Shown one piece after another: positions 35,077 to 45,864 of a stretch of 64,000 bases of DNA. The position numbers and the translations under genes are program-made. Position 1 is the stretch's first letter; the number at the start of each line of letters is the position of its first letter. The notes beneath the pieces were generated by a model. It worked only from the letters and a program-made list of their open reading frames with translations. It did not search any database and was not told the DNA's origin. This DNA is from Chelonoidis abingdonii (taxonomy: Eukaryota; Chordata; Testudines; Testudinidae): NCBI RefSeq assembly GCF_003597395.2, contig NC_133770.1, positions 81,155,319 to 81,219,318 of the forward strand, in the 5' to 3' direction.

Positions 35077-36755
35077 GTTTCCTTGCAGAAACCTTGTGAC
35101 TTCAATCCCTTATAAAGTGTTGCAAGTTTAAGATTATAATATAAATACAAAGTGGTTAAATCCTTACTTGAAATGGAAAACTTTACGTATCGAATTGTGA
35201 CCAGCTCCTCCATGATATATAGTACTGTGGCCAGGTCTCTGCAGTCCACACTGTCTGAATAATAGACACAATTCTATGCTATAATTTGATGTGTAACTAT
35301 TATTTGTATTTTTACTCACAGCAGGCAGTTTTTTAAAGGCTCAACTGATTATTAGCAGCTACTTTTCCCTGGTATAGGTATATTTAAAAGTGTATCTATT
35401 TACTGGTGTACTGTGTGTTTTTCAGCAAACATTTATCATACTGGATAGTTTTGAGGACAAAACTGTTACATTAAGATAAAAATTTCGGAAACTCTGGTTT
35501 AAATCTCAAAGGTTCTTAGCTTTTTTAGGTCAAATTATCTCATGTCCTCTGACCACGTTTGCATGCATGTTAGAACTAAAATGCCACTTTTTTTTTTTTT
35601 AGTTCAGATGCTGTGTTGCCTTTTTGTTGCCACGGTTAAAGAGAAAATACCTAGTAGTTAAAGCCCAAGTTTCAGACATAATCATAAGACGCTTAAAATC
35701 TGAAATTCCTCCAGATTTTACTTTTCTTATACTTGATCAATGACATCTTAAAAAAAATACTGCTTTTGTTAGACCCATAACAATAGCGCAATATATTCCC
35801 TTTCTACCGTATTGACATCAGTGTAATGTTGCTGGTGCAAAAATGAAAAATGCTTTGGCACAGTGAAGTAAGATAGACATTCAAGTTTTTGTTAAATAAA
35901 AAAAAAATTCAGTTCCTGTAGACATGGCATGTGTGAGAAATCAGTTTCCTGAAAAGGTATTTTTTATGAATGAGTAGGGAAATAAAAGCTATTTTTAAGA
36001 TTCAAAGGAATGATTATAATGGGGAAATGGTTTTAAAAATAAGCATTATATACTATACAATTACGGTCACTCTTTTAAAGCCAATTTTTTTTTATTATTA
36101 TTTTTTTTTATTATTTTTTTATTTTTTGCTAAAAGTAATGAACCTGGCTGATATCCATGCAGAATGCGAAAAGCACTAAGTGAACTAAAAAGATATATTT
36201 CCTCAAAGATATTTTCAAAATCTGTTCCTTAATTATTGAAAATATTAGTTACAGACAAAGGATTTCCCCCCACACACTTAGCAAATATTTATCATCCACT
36301 CAGCTAACTATTGCATTGTTAATAAATAACGGGAAGAAACATTTGTGAAAAACAGGATTTTCTTCTAACTCTGGCAAATGGCTGTGCTATGATAAGAGCT
36401 CCTGCACACACAGCCAGCAACCCGGTATGTTTTCATCTGGTTAATCTGTTATCAGAATCGTCTCTGATTCCAGGCTGATGAGAGGTTGAATTTGTACTTA
36501 CAGATATTTTTTACATCTCATATCCCTCAGTTAAAGTTGAGGCTGAGGAAAGGGAGGTGCATTTTGATGGTCAAAAATCCTGGGGATCATTTGGCTGTCA
36601 CAATATGTGAAAGTTACATAACATGTATACGTATGTTATATATGTGTTCTCCAGTGCTACAATCCACTAGCTGTTATTTTGAAAGGAATTACATCTAGAG
36701 TATTAAAGAATATTAGAAAAATGTACTGAAAAAATATGATCCTAAATGATGTCTA
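35077..36755. other. Unassigned AT-rich sequence
   Basis: Includes a T-rich simple repeat at about 36088-36128 (T runs with interspersed A) and a T run at 35588-35600. No gene or transposon end recognised. Confidence 0.4.
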
Positions 36756-36776
36756 CAGTAGTAGTAGTAGCAGCAG

Positions 36777-36896
36777 TAGGGTGACCAGCAAATGTGGAAA
36801 ATCGGGCCAGGGAGTAGTGGGTAATAGGAGCCTATATAAGAAAAAGACCCAAAAATTGGGACTGTCCCTATAAAATCGGGACATCTGGTCACTCTA
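36777..36896. mobile_element. Short TA-flanked MITE inside a trinucleotide repeat
   Basis: TAGGGTGACCAG at the left and CTGGTCACTCTA at the right are inverted repeats with TA at both borders. AAAATCGGG and its complement-like partner at 36874 form an inner inverted structure. The flanks are (TAG)n/(CAG)n: GTAGTAGTAGTAGCAGCAG to the left and GTAGCAGCAGCAG to the right. The TA duplication suggests Tc1/mariner. Confidence 0.82.
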
Positions 36897-36899
36897 AGT

Positions 36900-37209
36900 A
36901 GCAGCAGCAGTTTTGAATGAGTGATCATTCTTATGACTATATTAAAAGTAATAGGATGGTTTGTAATAAAGAACAAAGTTGAATGCACATCAATAATTTT
37001 GAAAGTTCATTTAGACTGAAAGTGAATTTGAGTTTAAAAAGGGCTTATCAGAGACTAAAGCTCACAGTACAGCACAATATTTTTATTTCACTGGCTGTTT
37101 CAAATGGTGTTATGCTGGAGTCACTGGAAGAAGAAAGTCATTCTTTTTTTACATCTGATTCAGTATTCCTTTCCCTTTAATTTGGAATTGAGAGAGCTGC
37201 ACTTGAGTT
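36900..37209. other. Unassigned sequence
   Basis: CAG repeat remnant and AT-rich DNA before the DIRS element. It may hold a very decayed DIRS left end, but no terminal motif was recognised. Confidence 0.35.
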
Positions 37210-37650
37210 TATATAGCCTTGACTGACATCACTATTAAAGTCCTCCAAAGATCTGGCCAAAGTTCTCCAATGACATCAGTAACAACTCCCTCCCCTACCC
37301 TTATCGAAAGGATCCAAGTGCTCCCTAGCACATCAAAAATAATAGACCTGCTAATGGAGGAGACGTACTCTTTTTCATTTTTCCATCTTTATGTAACAGG
37401 GAATCATCTCTTGCTAACCTCCTTAGGTATCACATTGGGCATTAGGGAGGAACTCAAGAGATAGTTCTTTAAGCAGAAAAATGCATGTGTGTCACAATGA
37501 ACAAGCCCCCTTCGTATCCTCCTCCAGGGTCCATCAGTCCAGTATTCATATGGTTATTAATCATGGCCCTACTCGGAACCCTAGGGTATGCTACCCTTTT
37601 CCCACAAGCCAGCATTCACTGTCACCTCCTTATAGGATTAGATCTTCTTC

Positions 37651-38470
37651 TTGTTTAATTGGTGGTATAGACATTCCCAATCAGGTCAGTTGGTGCAGTC
37701 AAGGATCCTAGAGAAACAGGAGGAGAGTGATGATGAACACCATGCCAACACAGAGGAACTGTTGATCCCAGCTATAATTTCATCCTTCTTTCCTGGTGAG
37801 GCAGTAAATTCCTCCATGTCTTGTCTCATGGACATCTTTAAGGCATTCCAAGATGTGATGAAACACATGGCTGAAACCACTGGAGGTAGTTTGCAAGAGA
37901 AATAGAGCAAGCTGCTACACTTTCTGCATCCTTTCATGCCTCGTAGGATTGCCATGCCTATTAATGAGGGATTGTTGGACTGTGCAAAGGAATTGTGACA
38001 AATTCCAGCATCAATATCAACTACATTCAAAAGAGGAAGCATGTACCTGGTACCAGGATTACTCACTGTAGATCCTGCTCGAGGGCATCGGATTTCCTGA
38101 ACTTCTCTGCAGACTGCTTTGGATGTGTCTTAAGACTACTGCCTTCATTATGGCCACATCTGGGGCAATGTGAAGATCCTTCTGGCTCCAGTCATCAGGG
38201 ATACCCAGGGAAGTTCAAACAATTATAGAGGATCTTCCTTTTGAGGGCTGTGACCTCTTCAATTCCAAGATTGACAAAGATCTCCATTTATTAAGATTCT
38301 AGGGCTAACTTACACTCTCTGGGCTTGTGCACCCCAGTCCCAAGGAAAAAAACAAACTAGACCTCAAAGCCCTTTCAGGCAGTGTCCCTCTCCCCTATGC
38401 TGGGTTCCAGCACTTCTCCCTCCCCACCCCCCGACCCATGCTGGACATAGATGCTGGTAGATGTCCTAAG
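37651..38470 (+). pseudogene. DIRS gag-like protein (broken)
   Basis: The open part 37651-37905 reads ILEKQEESDDEHHANTEELL then GEAVNSSMSCLMDIFKAFQD. After a stop, IAMPINEGLLDCAKEL appears at about 37945-37995, the counterpart of FAMPINEALLDPAK at 61100-61140 in copy 4. IEDLPFEGCDLFNSKIDK near 38225-38280 matches VEDLPYNRSKLFKEKTDE of copy 4. Two separate blocks shared by two copies in one window make the assignment firm. The function is assumed to be structural. Several stops are present. Confidence 0.68.
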
Positions 38471-38984
38471 GTAGTGAGCCTTGCACCTGTTGTTCTTTGG
38501 GTTGGGCACTGGCCCCCTTTGCTTAAGTGGGTCCAGAAGTCCCTGTCACCAAAACCCAATCACACCCACATGAGTCCTGAAACCATTTTTATGAAAGAAT
38601 ATTAGGCAAGGGAATGGGTGTACAATGAGCTGTAATAGGGAAGGGAAATTTAAGGGAATTCAACAACAGTGAAACAATAACACAGTTCCTTCCCCTACCT
38701 GAGGAGGTACCAAAAATCTTTACACCCTCACTTAGGCCTCTGGTCCCAATGGTGGTGTACATAAATCTGAGATGTGCTAGCCTGGTGAGAGGAGGCTCCT
38801 CTGGTGTCTGCTCAGTCTGGGTGTCCAGCCTGGTGAGGTATGTTACTCCTCAGCTACTCGGCCATCATCTTCTCTCAGAAGATGCGTGAACCTAAATCAA
38901 GCATGCTCACAACAGGTCCCAAGCTAGAAGTGTCCTTCACAGGTCCTTTTCCCAGGCTCATGCACATCTACACCAGAGAAACAG

Positions 38985-39124
38985 TCTTTCCTCTTTGAAT
39001 GATTGTTCACATATATATTCCACAGCAAGTGTATGTGCACTCAGTGCACTCTAGTCTGAGACTTTTGACAGCAGTACCATTAGGCAATGCATGTGTCCCT
39101 GCTATCAGGAAAAGGCATAAAAGG
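38985..39124 (+). mobile_element. DIRS terminal sequence, partial copy A
   Basis: TCTTTGAATGATTGTTCACA, GCAAGTGTATGTGCACTCAG, TGCACTCTAGTCTGAGACTT aligns with the reverse complement of the right end at 39340-39440. It is a left-type DIRS end that lacks its outermost bases, placed directly before the mini-DIRS. Confidence 0.55.
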
Positions 39125-39460
39125 AGAAAAAATGGTTACTTATCTATGTAGTAACTGTTGTTCTTTGAATGTGTTGTGCACATATACATTCTATGACTGT
39201 TCCACATTCCTTGCTACTTCAGACATTATATACAGTTGTGTAAAGGAACAGAGAGGGAGGCAGTGACCAAGCCCCTTTTTTGCCCTGACTCTAGTGCATA
39301 AAGAGTGCAGAGGCACATAAGTTTCCTAGTGATACTCTTGGCAGAAGTTTCCAACTTCAGTGCACTGGATGTGCATACACCTGCAATGAAATGTGTATGT
39401 GCACAAGACATCTCGAAGAACAACAATTACTGTATAGGTAAATAACTGTTTTTCTTCCTT
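39125..39460. mobile_element. Mini-DIRS: two inverted DIRS ends with almost no interior
   Basis: The left GGTTACTTATCTATGTAGTA, ACTGTTGTTCTTTGAATGTG, TTGTGCACATATACATTC is mirrored at the right by GAAATGTGTATGTGCACAAG, ACATCTCGAAGAACAACAAT, TACTGTATAGGTAAATAACT. About 60 bp per arm match at roughly 80 percent. The 336-bp unit sits between the gag and RT parts of copy 3. Confidence 0.7.
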
Positions 39461-39860
39461 TCACGGAGCCCCTCCCCCACATGCTACAGTTAAAATGTCA
39501 GCCACTGCTCTCCAACTCTTCCCAACTGTTACGGAATCCTCCAGTTTCTAGCTTGCCCCTCTAGGCCGTTGATCCTCCAGGAGTTGGCTGCTCACATTTA
39601 GGTGCCATCAGCTGTCTTATTACAATATTATAATCCACACAGGGCACCAGAACCACCAAGGAAGAAGTGGTTTCACTATTGATGACCCTCTGCTACTTCC
39701 TTAGCTACTGTGCACTCCATATCTGTTCCTTGGCAACAGGTTTGATGCCGTAGTCAAGAACCTGGCAGAACCTACAAAGGATCTCTACCCATTTGCCCTC
39801 TCTTTTTTGACAACTGTTTTGCCTTTTTTCAGGAGGCCTCGGCTGGCATCATCAAGGACC
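39461..39860 (+). pseudogene. DIRS ORF2, region upstream of RT (decayed)
   Basis: This stretch joins the mini-DIRS to the RT. Text before the RT such as LTTVLPFFRRPRLAS is readable at about 39808-39850. No motif was recognised before it. Confidence 0.4.
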
Positions 39861-39861
39861 A

Positions 39862-40700
39862 ATGGGCTTAAGAGTTCATCAGCAAATCATATTGCATACA
39901 GTTCCATGCTCTCCACCCTTGTTCCCCATTCCTCCCCATAGGAGATGGAGACTCTTGTGCAACTTGGAACAGTGGAGATGGTACCCTTTGGGTTCAGAGG
40001 CAAGGGATTCTACTCCCATTATTTTCTTAATGCCAAATAAGAAAGGGGATTGGTGCCCTATCCTAGACCTTTGACATTTCAAGAAGTTTGTCCATTGTTT
40101 CAAGTTCAGGATGGTGACTGTGGCCTCCATAATCTCCTTATTAGAGCATCAAGATTGGTTTGTGGCTCTTAATTTACAGGATGCTTGTGTCCACCTGCCC
40201 ATACACTCAGGACATTGGGAAATACTTCAGATACCTGGTAGGGAATGCTCACTACCAATAGAGGGTCCCACCCTTTGGTCTTTCCACAGCACTGAGGGCT
40301 GTCATGGGGGCTTACTTGAGATGGGAAGGTATCCAGGTCTATCTGTATCTTGACAGTTGGCTCATCTGAGGGATATCACCCCAGCAGGTGATCAGCTTGA
40401 TCTATGTAATCCAAAGGTTCTTTGCTACTCTAGGCCTCAAAATAGAGAAAAATTCACCTTTGATCTAACTCAAAGTCTAGAGTTCATAGGAGCCATGTTA
40501 GAAACAAGGTCAGTGAGGTCTTATCACCAATAAGAAAGATTCCAAACTATATTGGATCTTATCAGTCACCTTCAGGCTGGTCCAAAGATGTTAATGAGTC
40601 TGTGCCTCACACTTCTAAGTCATATGACTTTCTGCACCTACATGATTCAGTTTGCCCAACTTCACCTAAAAATCACATGGACATATAGGTGACAGTCCCA
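39862..40700 (+). pseudogene. DIRS reverse transcriptase (broken)
   Basis: STPIIFLMPNKKGDWCPILD at 40009-40070 is the counterpart of SRFFLVPKKNSGWRPILD in copy 4. Motif A follows as ALNLQDACVH (about 40165-40195), where the catalytic Asp of LDLQDAYF is Asn. Motif C reads YLYLDSWLI at about 40338-40365, where YLDD is expected; the second Asp is Ser. LEFIGAMLET near 40480-40510 is the usual text after motif C. The enzyme would copy the element RNA. Two catalytic changes plus frame breaks show that it is dead. Confidence 0.75.
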
Positions 40701-40984
40701 CAAGAATAACTCCTTTTAAAATCATGAAAAGACCCATGTTAGGTTTGCAAAGAAGTAATTGACAGATGCAGTCTTGGCTTGCCCATATCCATTTAGGCAA
40801 AGATCATTTTCCTATCCTGTCGCTTTGACCATGTCACCCCTATCTTTGTATCTCTGACTCTGGATCCTTGTTTTCTACTGCATCAAACATACACTGCTTG
40901 TTTTCATTTTCAGAGCTCTTCACAGTCAATCCCCACCCCACCTATCATCTCTTTCACTATTGAGCTGTCAGTCCTTGCCTCCAA

Positions 40985-41400
40985 TTGGCTCGTAAGAATG
41001 GCCAAACTAGGTCAGACCAAAGATCTATCTAGCCCAGTATCCTGTCTTCCAACCGTGGCCAATGTCAGATGCCCCAAGCGGAATGAACAGAACAGGTGAT
41101 CCATCCCCTGTCACCCATTCCCATCTTCTGGCAAACAGAGGTTAGGGACACCATCCCTGCCCACCCTGGTTAATAGTCATTGACGGCTCTATCCTCCATG
41201 AATTTATATAGTTCTTTTTTGAACCCTGTTATAGTCTTGGACTTCGCAACATCCTCTGAGAAAGGGTTCCACAGATTGACTGTGCGTTGTGTGAAGAAAT
41301 TCTTCCTTTTGTTTGTTTTTTGCTCATGACAGCAGCCCCGATTGCTCACTTGTGGCTTCAGGCTTTCTCTCATGCTATCCCACACATGTTTGGGAGGCAC
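40985..41400 (-). mobile_element. CR1 LINE 3' fragment, antisense, inserted in DIRS
   Basis: The minus strand encodes FFTQRTVNLWNPFSEDVAKS, KTITGFKKELYKFMEDRAVN, DY, then stop: the C-terminus of CR1 ORF2. The plus strand reads AAGAATGGCCAAACTAGGTC, AGACCAAAGATCTATCTAGC, CCAGTATCCTGTCTTCCAAC, the familiar CR1 3' UTR in reverse. It interrupts the DIRS RT to RNase H region. Confidence 0.88.
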
Positions 41401-41404
41401 TCCC

Positions 41405-41695
41405 CATAAACATCCACAACACTACTTCATTATTCACCTTCAAATCCTTCCTCAAAACTCTCCTTTGCTGTGATGCCTAAAAATATTTTTGACAACACTT
41501 CAGTTGCTGGTGTACTGGCCTATCATGCTGGCCAGTATTGTCTTGCAGTTTTCTTATACTCTCCCGTATGTCTATATTTACCTGTTGTCTCATTTTGTTC
41601 TGTGTTTGAACAGTGCCTAGCGCAATAGGATCCTGGTCCATGGCTAGGGCTTCTAGGCATGACTTTAATACAAATAATAGATGATAATACCCTTC
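41405..41695 (+). mobile_element. L2-like LINE 3' end
   Basis: FKSFLKTLLCCDA (41438-41477) is a typical LINE C-terminus (L2/RTE style). It is followed by TTTTGTTCTGTGTTTGAACA, GTGCCTAGCGCAATAGGATC, CTGGTCCATGGCTAGGGCTT and the end AATACAAATAATAGATGATA. The clade is not certain. Confidence 0.6.
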
Positions 41696-41699
41696 TTGC

Positions 41700-42060
41700 C
41701 TCTGCCAGCCAAGGCTGTGATGAGAGATGCTATCACTTAAAGACTGGGAGCTCATTTAGAGCACCTTCAAACTCAGGGCATGTGGTCTCTGCCTGAAGCT
41801 TGTATACATGTAAATGTTCTGCAACTTGTTCTGCAAAGCATAACACCCTGCTCCCATCATTCCAGGGATCCACAGTCCAAGTGTTGACAAATAACACCAA
41901 GGCCGTGTACTGTTTCATCAAACGAGAGAGCATGGTCATGGCTACTCAGTCCGAGACACACTGAGTTTGGTAGTTTCATGATCAGATTATGTTATGGCTC
42001 TGTACCTGCCAGGCACTCAGAATTCTAGGAGATCAGACATCTTCCTCGTCTCTTGGACAC
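41700..42060 (+). pseudogene. DIRS RNase H-like region (broken)
   Basis: RLGAHLEHLQTQGMWSLPEA at about 41743-41800 corresponds to the GWGAHL start at 11220 and the same block at 62.6 kb. NVLQLVLQSIT and a TNNTKAVYCFIKRESM-like stretch at about 41885-41935 follow, then an ending RHSEF-type text. In copy 3 the frame shifts repeatedly. Confidence 0.6.
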
Positions 42061-42690
42061 AAGGATTGATGTACATATTCCCCTCAATCCTACTGATATC
42101 AGAAATCCTGAGAAATATGAGCTAGGACAGAGGCTTGATGATCATGATCAGTGTAGGATGGGCCCAGACAGTTCTGGTACTCTGATCTCATCAACCTGTC
42201 GTTCAGTCTCTGATCGCGTTACTTGCTTTGCCAAGCATAGTCTATCAAACTACGCAGACTATCTGCACCCAGAATCAGCAACTGTTGCATCTGATAGGCT
42301 GGATGTTGAGTGCCATAGAACTGTCACAGAAAGGAGTGGTTCAGCTAAAATTCAGATCATTGTGGTATATAGCAACAAAAAACACAACAAAAAACAAAAA
42401 ATGCAAACCACCACACTCAGCTAGACTGGCTTTCAAAGCAAAGGGGAAAGGTATGTTTTTTGGAAATCCTAACATCACCTGCCTCCCGTAAAATCTCATT
42501 TCTGCTGTTTTAGTCTATTTGCCAGCCCCAAAACAATCAGGGATTTCCATCAACTCCGTATGGGTACATTTAGCAGCAATTTCTGCACATCACCCTCTTA
42601 CTCAGAGCCTTATTCCATATTGTCTTACCCTCTAGTTGTTAGATTCCTCAAGGGCCTCTTACATATATTTCCCCTGTGGGCTCCTAGTGA
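42061..42690 (+). pseudogene. DIRS ORF2/recombinase linker region
   Basis: FPSILLISEILRNM (about 42080-42121) corresponds to FPPTLLISQVLFKIMKYKVK in copy 4 (62988-63047). LLHLIGWMLSAIELSQ at 42288-42335 precedes the recombinase in DIRS elements. An A-rich tract lies at 42370-42400. Not a gene on its own. Confidence 0.5.
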
Positions 42691-43310
42691 CCTGTTCTCA
42701 TATCTTGTGTCCATGAAATACGTAGTACCAAAATTTCAGCTCAGAGGGTAGCGGGGATTCTGGGTCTCAGGCTAGTTCAGCTTACACAGAGATCCATAAA
42801 GATAAGATGACTTTGATACCTCCCCTCAGTTTCTGACCAACATTGTTTCAGAATTTCATTTGGATCAGTATACTCACCTCCCAGTGTTCTTCACCAAGCC
42901 CCATTCAAATTAAGGGAAAGTTAAACTACCCACTTTTGATAGGATGCGGGCACTGTCTTATTATCTTGATAGGACAAGGCCCTTCAGGAACTCCCCTAGA
43001 TTGTTTGTGACTTTGCAGACAGAGTTAAGAGTCAGGCTATATCCACTCTAAGAGTATCTAAATGCATATCTAACTCTATAAGATCCTGCTATCAGTTAGC
43101 CAGGTTAGATCCACCTGTGCTTATTGCAGCCCACCAGGGCTCAGGCAGCCTCTACTACTTCGAAGAAGCATCTGTATATCAGAAATTTGCAGGGTGGCTA
43201 TGTAGAGATCAGTCCACGTATTCATCTAACTCTATTCCTTAGTTGAGGCTTCCAGATCAGGTGCCCACTTTGGTAGAGCTGTCCTGCAATCCTTATTTAA
43301 ATGGGACTCC
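42691..43310 (+). pseudogene. DIRS tyrosine recombinase (broken)
   Basis: LPVFFTKPHSN at about 42880-42912 matches FPVFFHKPHLI of copy 2. MRALSYYLDRTRPFRNSPRL (about 42942-43000) is the conserved middle. The box corresponding to HSTR reads QPTRAQAAST at about 43127-43156, so the histidine is replaced by Gln. ISEICRV appears at 43179 in another frame, and the C-terminus HFGRAVLQSLFKWDS is at 43268-43312. Stops and frame changes are frequent. Confidence 0.72.
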
Positions 43311-43374
43311 TAGCACCCACCTCCAAGCCAAGAGGTAACTGCTTGCTAGTCACCATCTATGTAGACAATTACTT

Positions 43375-43690
43375 GAAGAAGAAAGAACGGTTACTTACAT
43401 TACAGTAACTGGTTCTTGAGATTTGTTGTTGACATAGATCCCATGACTCACCCTGCTTTTAAAATCCTATAGCTCTGGGATTCTGTATTGGCAAAGGAAT
43501 TGAACGGCAGTTGGGTCTGTTCCACCCTTTGGTGTCCCCCATCTTAGGGTGTAGAGCATCCAGGTTGCAGATGTGGCTGCTAACACTGCTAACCAAAAGA
43601 ATCCAATCTTGTGCTTATGGGGACAATGTGAAGAATACCTTTTGAAGAACCCCAGTTACTGTAAGGTAAGTAACCATTCTTTCATGTGCA
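43375..43690. repeat. DIRS right terminus with inverted repeat
   Basis: GAACGGTTACTTACATTACA, GTAACTGGTTCTTGAG at 43386-43421 is the reverse complement, with few changes, of TGAAGAACCCCAGTTACTGT, AAGGTAAGTAACCATTC at 43645-43681. The same core (AGTTACTG..GTAAGTAAC) ends the DIRS at 13850 and the mini-DIRS at 39430. Confidence 0.75.
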
Positions 43691-45168
43691 GCTTTTAAGT
43701 GAACAAAAGGCAGGGAATTAGCTTGATATTTAGCCCAGTATATCACTCATACTGGATAGTTTTCTTTGATTGACGACAAAAACAAAGCTGATGACAGTAG
43801 AGTAAATTTATCCCCAAGGGATTGTTTTTGGAAGAATTCCCCTTAGTTAACCATCTTTTTAGGGTTTTGCATGGGCAATCTTTTGTTTTTATTACATTTT
43901 GTTACATTTTATTTTTAAGTTGTTTGGTTTTTGTTTTCTTTTGTTTTTGCTCTCTTCTCTTTGGTGTGTTTGACTCTTGTAAATAACTTCTCACTAAATT
44001 GAATCTTTTCAATTCTGTATTCCTTCATTTTTGCTTGTTTATTTAAATCCTAATATTTATGACTTCGATAGCAGAGATAGTTAGGTTATATGCAGCCAAT
44101 TTCACAAATCTAATTTAGTAAATGTAGTATTTGTCTGATTGCAGTTTACCCTGAACTGTAAACAGCTGTTAGGCATTTTAAAATGGCCCTGTATTGTGAG
44201 TATTTTGAAAACATCAGTTTACTTGCCATTGTAATGTTTTATAGCTCTAAACACAGCGACAATGGAATTTATCCAGGAAAACAAGCTGTCTAAAAAAGTC
44301 ACTGAAGTACCCATGCCAACTCTGTCCCACTAGGCAGTTCATTTACATTGATTTTATTGGAACCCAAATAAAAAGCTAAGGAAGGACTGAGACTATTCTG
44401 AATTGTACTGAGCCTTCATCACAATATTCTCTGTTTGAACACAATCTCCTAGTCCCCCAGCTAGATTAAATTGTATGTAATTTACCCTCATTATACCCAG
44501 ATTTCATTATAGCATTCAAAATGCTTGATTCTCAAGAATTGTAGTACAGTGAGAACAGACTGTGCGATTTTGGAGGAAAGCCTAATGCAAACAAAACTGA
44601 ATGCTGAAAGCTTCTAAAAATGAAAACTGAGAAAGGTGGAGGAGTGAAGCTAGAGGTTGTTGCGTATGGCACCATCATAAGATATATGCTTTGGCTTGAT
44701 TCTTAATGTTGCTAAATTTTGGATTGATATTGAAGTCATGCAGTACTGACACCTTTTCAGTTTAAAAAACAAAGAAACAACTTTTGCTTATATCAGTTAA
44801 GCAGTTAAAATATAATGAGAATGCAGATCCACTCTTTTGCTGGAAACTATATCTGCTGTTTAAAGTACATCTTTGTTTTTTACTTTACAAAACATACCTG
44901 GGTGTGGGTGTGTAATATTTAATTCCCTTTTTAACTACTGTTTCTTTGGTGCTGCTGAATCAGTTTGCAGGTTGAACTAGTGATGATTTTGGTGGTAATT
45001 GTGATGTTAAATCATTGCAGATAAATCATTCAGCAGCTGTCAGTAGATAGTCATAAAGGAAAGGTCACATAAGTTGTCTGGAGTTTTTATCAGGATCTCT
45101 AAACATCTGTAGAAAGAGAGAGCAGGTGTGGACTTTGTATTGTGGTTATATGCATTTTATCATGTTAC
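43691..45168. other. Unassigned AT-rich sequence
   Basis: T-rich tracts near 43870-43980. Nothing else recognised. Confidence 0.4.
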
Positions 45169-45169
45169 T

Positions 45170-45431
45170 TAGGCCATGTCTACACTATGACTTACATCAG
45201 TAGAACACATCTCTGAGTGACGTAAGTGATGCCAGCATAAGTGGTAGTGCGCACAGCACTATGAGCTTCTCCTGCCGACATAGGTATCACCACTCACTGG
45301 GGTTGGTTTATTATGTCGATGGGAGAGCTCTCTCCTATTGACATAGAGCAGCTACACAAGAGATCGTACAGCAGGGCAGTTGTATTGGTACAGATGTGTT
45401 GTTGTAAACTGTCTAGTGCAGATGTAGCCTA
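45170..45431. mobile_element. Palindromic MITE
   Basis: The ends TAGGCCATGTCTACACTA and TAGTGCAGATGTAGCCTA are inverted repeats bordered by TA. Inner parts GAGCTTCTCCTGCCGACATA and TATGTCGATGGGAGAGCTCT are inverted copies. 262 bp, no coding content. A related half lies at 6960-7115. Harbinger or Tc1/mariner origin is possible. Confidence 0.78.
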
Positions 45432-45864
45432 AATATTGTGTGCAAGTGTTGATTGTGCTGAATTCTTATAGGTGCCAAATACTTTATGGGAATGCTGGTG
45501 GTATTGCTGTTTTTTCTTACTTTGGTAACATAGTAACACTACAGTTCACTTACAGAATGAATCCCAATTTGAAAGTTTGGCTGAACCCATCTCTATTTGA
45601 CAAGGTGGGTGAGGTAATATCTTTTATTGGATCAACTTCTCTTGGTGAGAGAAACAAGTATTCAAGCCACATAGCGCTCTTCTTCAGTTCTACGAAAATT
45701 ACTCCCAGCATCACAGCAAAAAGCAAGGTGAAACTGATTGTTTAGCATAAGGCATCCTCAAACCACTCACCACTCAGAGGGCCAGCTTCCTCCAGGACAC
45801 AGCAGACTTTCTTCACAAATTCTGCAACATAAACAACCTTCCTCAGAACACCATCCTCACCGCC

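Larger units (their letters stand above)
37210..43690 (+). mobile_element. DIRS-type retrotransposon (copy 3), most complete, with nested insertions
   Basis: All DIRS modules are found in order on the plus strand: gag-like (37650-38470), RT (39860-40700), RNase H (41700-42060), linker (42060-42480), tyrosine recombinase (42690-43310) and an inverted terminal region (43375-43690). Foreign pieces interrupt it: a mini-DIRS at 38985-39460, a CR1 tail on the minus strand at 40985-41400, and an L2-like tail at 41405-41695. Frame breaks are numerous. DIRS elements move through a DNA circle and a recombinase, so target duplications are not expected and none is seen. Confidence 0.78.
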
